Assembly: GCA_013298335.1 (NCBI GenBank)
Contig: JAAFHI010000206.1
Coordinates: 1-6,396, forward strand
From: Actinomycetota bacterium
GTDB lineage: Bacteria > Acidobacteriota > Blastocatellia > Chloracidobacteriales > Chloracidobacteriaceae
Direction of reading: 5' to 3'
Length of the DNA: 6,396 bases
Shown: positions 5,328-6,396 of the stretch, piece after piece
Layout of the letters: each line of letters opens with the position of its first letter
Numbering within the stretch: position 1 is the stretch's first letter
Translations under genes and position numbers: made by a program
Notes under the pieces: model-generated
What the model saw: the letters and a program-made list of their open reading frames with translations, nothing else
Told to the model about the DNA's origin: nothing
Databases searched by the model: none

Positions 5328-6396
5328 GTGGCTGATTCAAAAGATCCGCTGCGCATCTTTACCGCGCGACTGCTGGAATATCGCGGGGCCATCGTCGAAT
5401 TCGATGGACCGGGCCACCTTGAATGCTATGTCCCGGCGGACGTTCAAGGGCAGCTTGGGATTGCCGAATACGCCCGGCTCGCGTTTTCTCCTGATCCCTC
5501 GCCGCAAAGCCGCCAGGTCGGTCTCGATGTCGATTGGCTGGGGCGGTTTCAATCTCTGTTGGACGGCGCGGGGAATCGACTTCGGGTTTCTCTCGACGTC
5601 GAATTTCAAACGCCCGGTTCACCGGAACGGATGCTTGAGAAGACTCTTCTTCTGGGAAACGCCGTCCACAAACTGCTTCGGGTGGACCGGGTTTGGACCA
5701 CCTACTATGTGAATCTGCTTCGATATACGGCATTTTCCGAGGAAACCCGTGACGGATTGCTTCTCATCGGCATCAACGCCGTCACCGGAAACTTGATTGA
5801 AGAAGGTGCCGACCGACTTTTTTCAATGGGAATTGAGGCGCATTCCGAAGACCTCGCCTTTGAAACGGACGGGATGCAGCCGACCGAAGCGCTCGCGAGG
5901 CGACTGGAAACGGCGCTTCCGGAAAGGCTGGATGCGGCGGTCGCGCCGTTTTTGAATCTCCTGCGCCGAAGAATGGAGCGTGACCTCGCCCGCCTCCATG
6001 AGTACCACGACCAGCTCCGGCGAGAATCGCTGGAACGCCTCCGCAAAGCCAACGCCGACGCGGATCGCGAACGGCTCCGGTTGGCGGCGATTGCGCGCGA
6101 ATACGCGATAAAACTGGCCGACCTGAAAGAAAAATACGCGCTGCGCGTCGATGCCGAGGTCGTCCAGACGCTGGCGCTTTCCATGCCGGTGGCGCGGCTC
6201 TCGGTCCTGATCAAAAGAAGGAAGGGGGAGCGGCGGATCGCCCTCGACTGGAATCCCCTAACGCGGAAACTCGAAATCCCGGCGTGCGAGTTTCAGGCTT
6301 CCATCGACCCGACGCGCGAAGTCTGCGACGACCGGCTGCATATTGTCGTCCCGGCGGCACTTGGCCCGTGTCGGCAGTGCGGGAAATCCTTCTGCC
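5328..6396 (+). CDS. Coiled-coil protein with Cys-rich motif at the cut end, partner of the SNF2 ATPase (3' partial)
   Basis: The frame is open from GTG 5328 to the window end: 356 residues, with no stop. I do not recognise the family. Residues 1-190 look like an alpha/beta region (for example ARLLEYRGAIVEFDGPGHLECYVP, then DRVWTTYYVNLLRY and GLLLIGINAVTGNLI). Residues about 200-272 form a long, highly charged helix rich in Arg, Glu, Leu and Ala, strongly coiled-coil-like. About 274-340 is a second folded segment, and the fragment ends in CRQCGKSFC (C348, C351, C356), the start of a probable zinc ribbon or knuckle. There is no signal peptide or membrane segment. The direct abutment to the SNF2 gene implies stoichiometric co-translation. 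A structural or DNA-binding adaptor for the helicase is a reasonable inference, but no catalytic motif is visible. The start is supported by the strong ribosome-binding site at 5316-5324. Confidence 0.85.
   Translation, partial: MADSKDPLRIFTARLLEYRGAIVEFDGPGHLECYVPADVQGQLGIAEYARLAFSPDPSPQSRQVGLDVDWLGRFQSLLDGAGNRLRVSLDVEFQTPGSPERMLEKTLLLGNAVHKLLRVDRVWTTYYVNLLRYTAFSEETRDGLLLIGINAVTGNLIEEGADRLFSMGIEAHSEDLAFETDGMQPTEALARRLETALPERLDAAVAPFLNLLRRRMERDLARLHEYHDQLRRESLERLRKANADADRERLRLAAIAREYAIKLADLKEKYALRVDAEVVQTLALSMPVARLSVLIKRRKGERRIALDWNPLTRKLEIPACEFQASIDPTREVCDDRLHIVVPAALGPCRQCGKSFC

Noticed and set aside
5068..5712. 214-codon + strand frame spanning the SNF2 / coiled-coil gene boundary
   Set aside because: It runs out of frame through the conserved SNF2 C-terminus and into the next gene, and has Arg/Ser-rich low-complexity content with no motif.
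5705..6214. 169-codon - strand frame rich in Ser and Arg
   Set aside because: It is a compositional shadow of the coiled-coil gene; the Arg/Ser bias comes from reading the GC-rich charged helix in antisense.
1..6396. CRISPR arrays, tRNA or rRNA genes, insertion sequences
   Set aside because: I saw no spaced direct repeats, no structural RNA signatures and no transposase motifs on either strand.

Overview
This is bacterial accessory DNA with moderately high GC. Every gene I can support lies on the + strand, and both ends of the window cut through genes. Nothing in it identifies the host: there are no rRNA or tRNA genes and no housekeeping genes. The genes have Shine-Dalgarno-like leaders and use ATG and GTG starts. 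An active partition (plasmid maintenance) cassette next to a WYL regulator and an operon with a SNF2-type helicase suggests a plasmid, an integrative element or a genomic island. No replication, conjugation, integrase or transposase gene is visible.

Layout. Positions 1-729 hold a type Ib-like partition pair: the C-terminal two thirds of a ParF-like ParA ATPase, overlapped by ATGA with a small ribbon-helix-helix (ParG-like) centromere-binding protein. The latter gene contains a perfect 27-bp palindrome. At 722-763 there is a sigma70-like promoter (TTGACT, 17 bp, TATAAC). Its -10 lies inside tandem copies of the 8-bp palindrome GTTATAAC, which is an operator-like or centromere-like array. From about 810 to 1640 is a WYL-domain protein that has lost the N-terminal winged HTH typical of its family. 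Its likely start sits in a small hairpin.

From 1695 to the window end is a tight three-gene operon of higher GC: a TerF-like protein (TerD domain plus C-terminal vWA), a SNF2-family ATPase with a helical TPR-like N-terminal region, and an unrecognised coiled-coil protein. The last one is cut just as a cysteine-rich, zinc-binding-like motif begins. The helicase stop codon is directly followed by the GTG of the third gene.

Interpretation. The first half looks like a maintenance module and the second like a stress or defence module. A Ca2+/metal-binding TerD-vWA protein, a dsDNA translocase and a long coiled-coil partner could form a complex that recognises or remodels DNA, and the WYL protein could be its sensor or regulator. 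No other ter genes (A, B, C, E, Z) and no nuclease are visible, so tellurite resistance should not be assumed. The three-gene TerF-SNF2-coiled-coil set is the best candidate here for an undescribed system. The defence role is inference.
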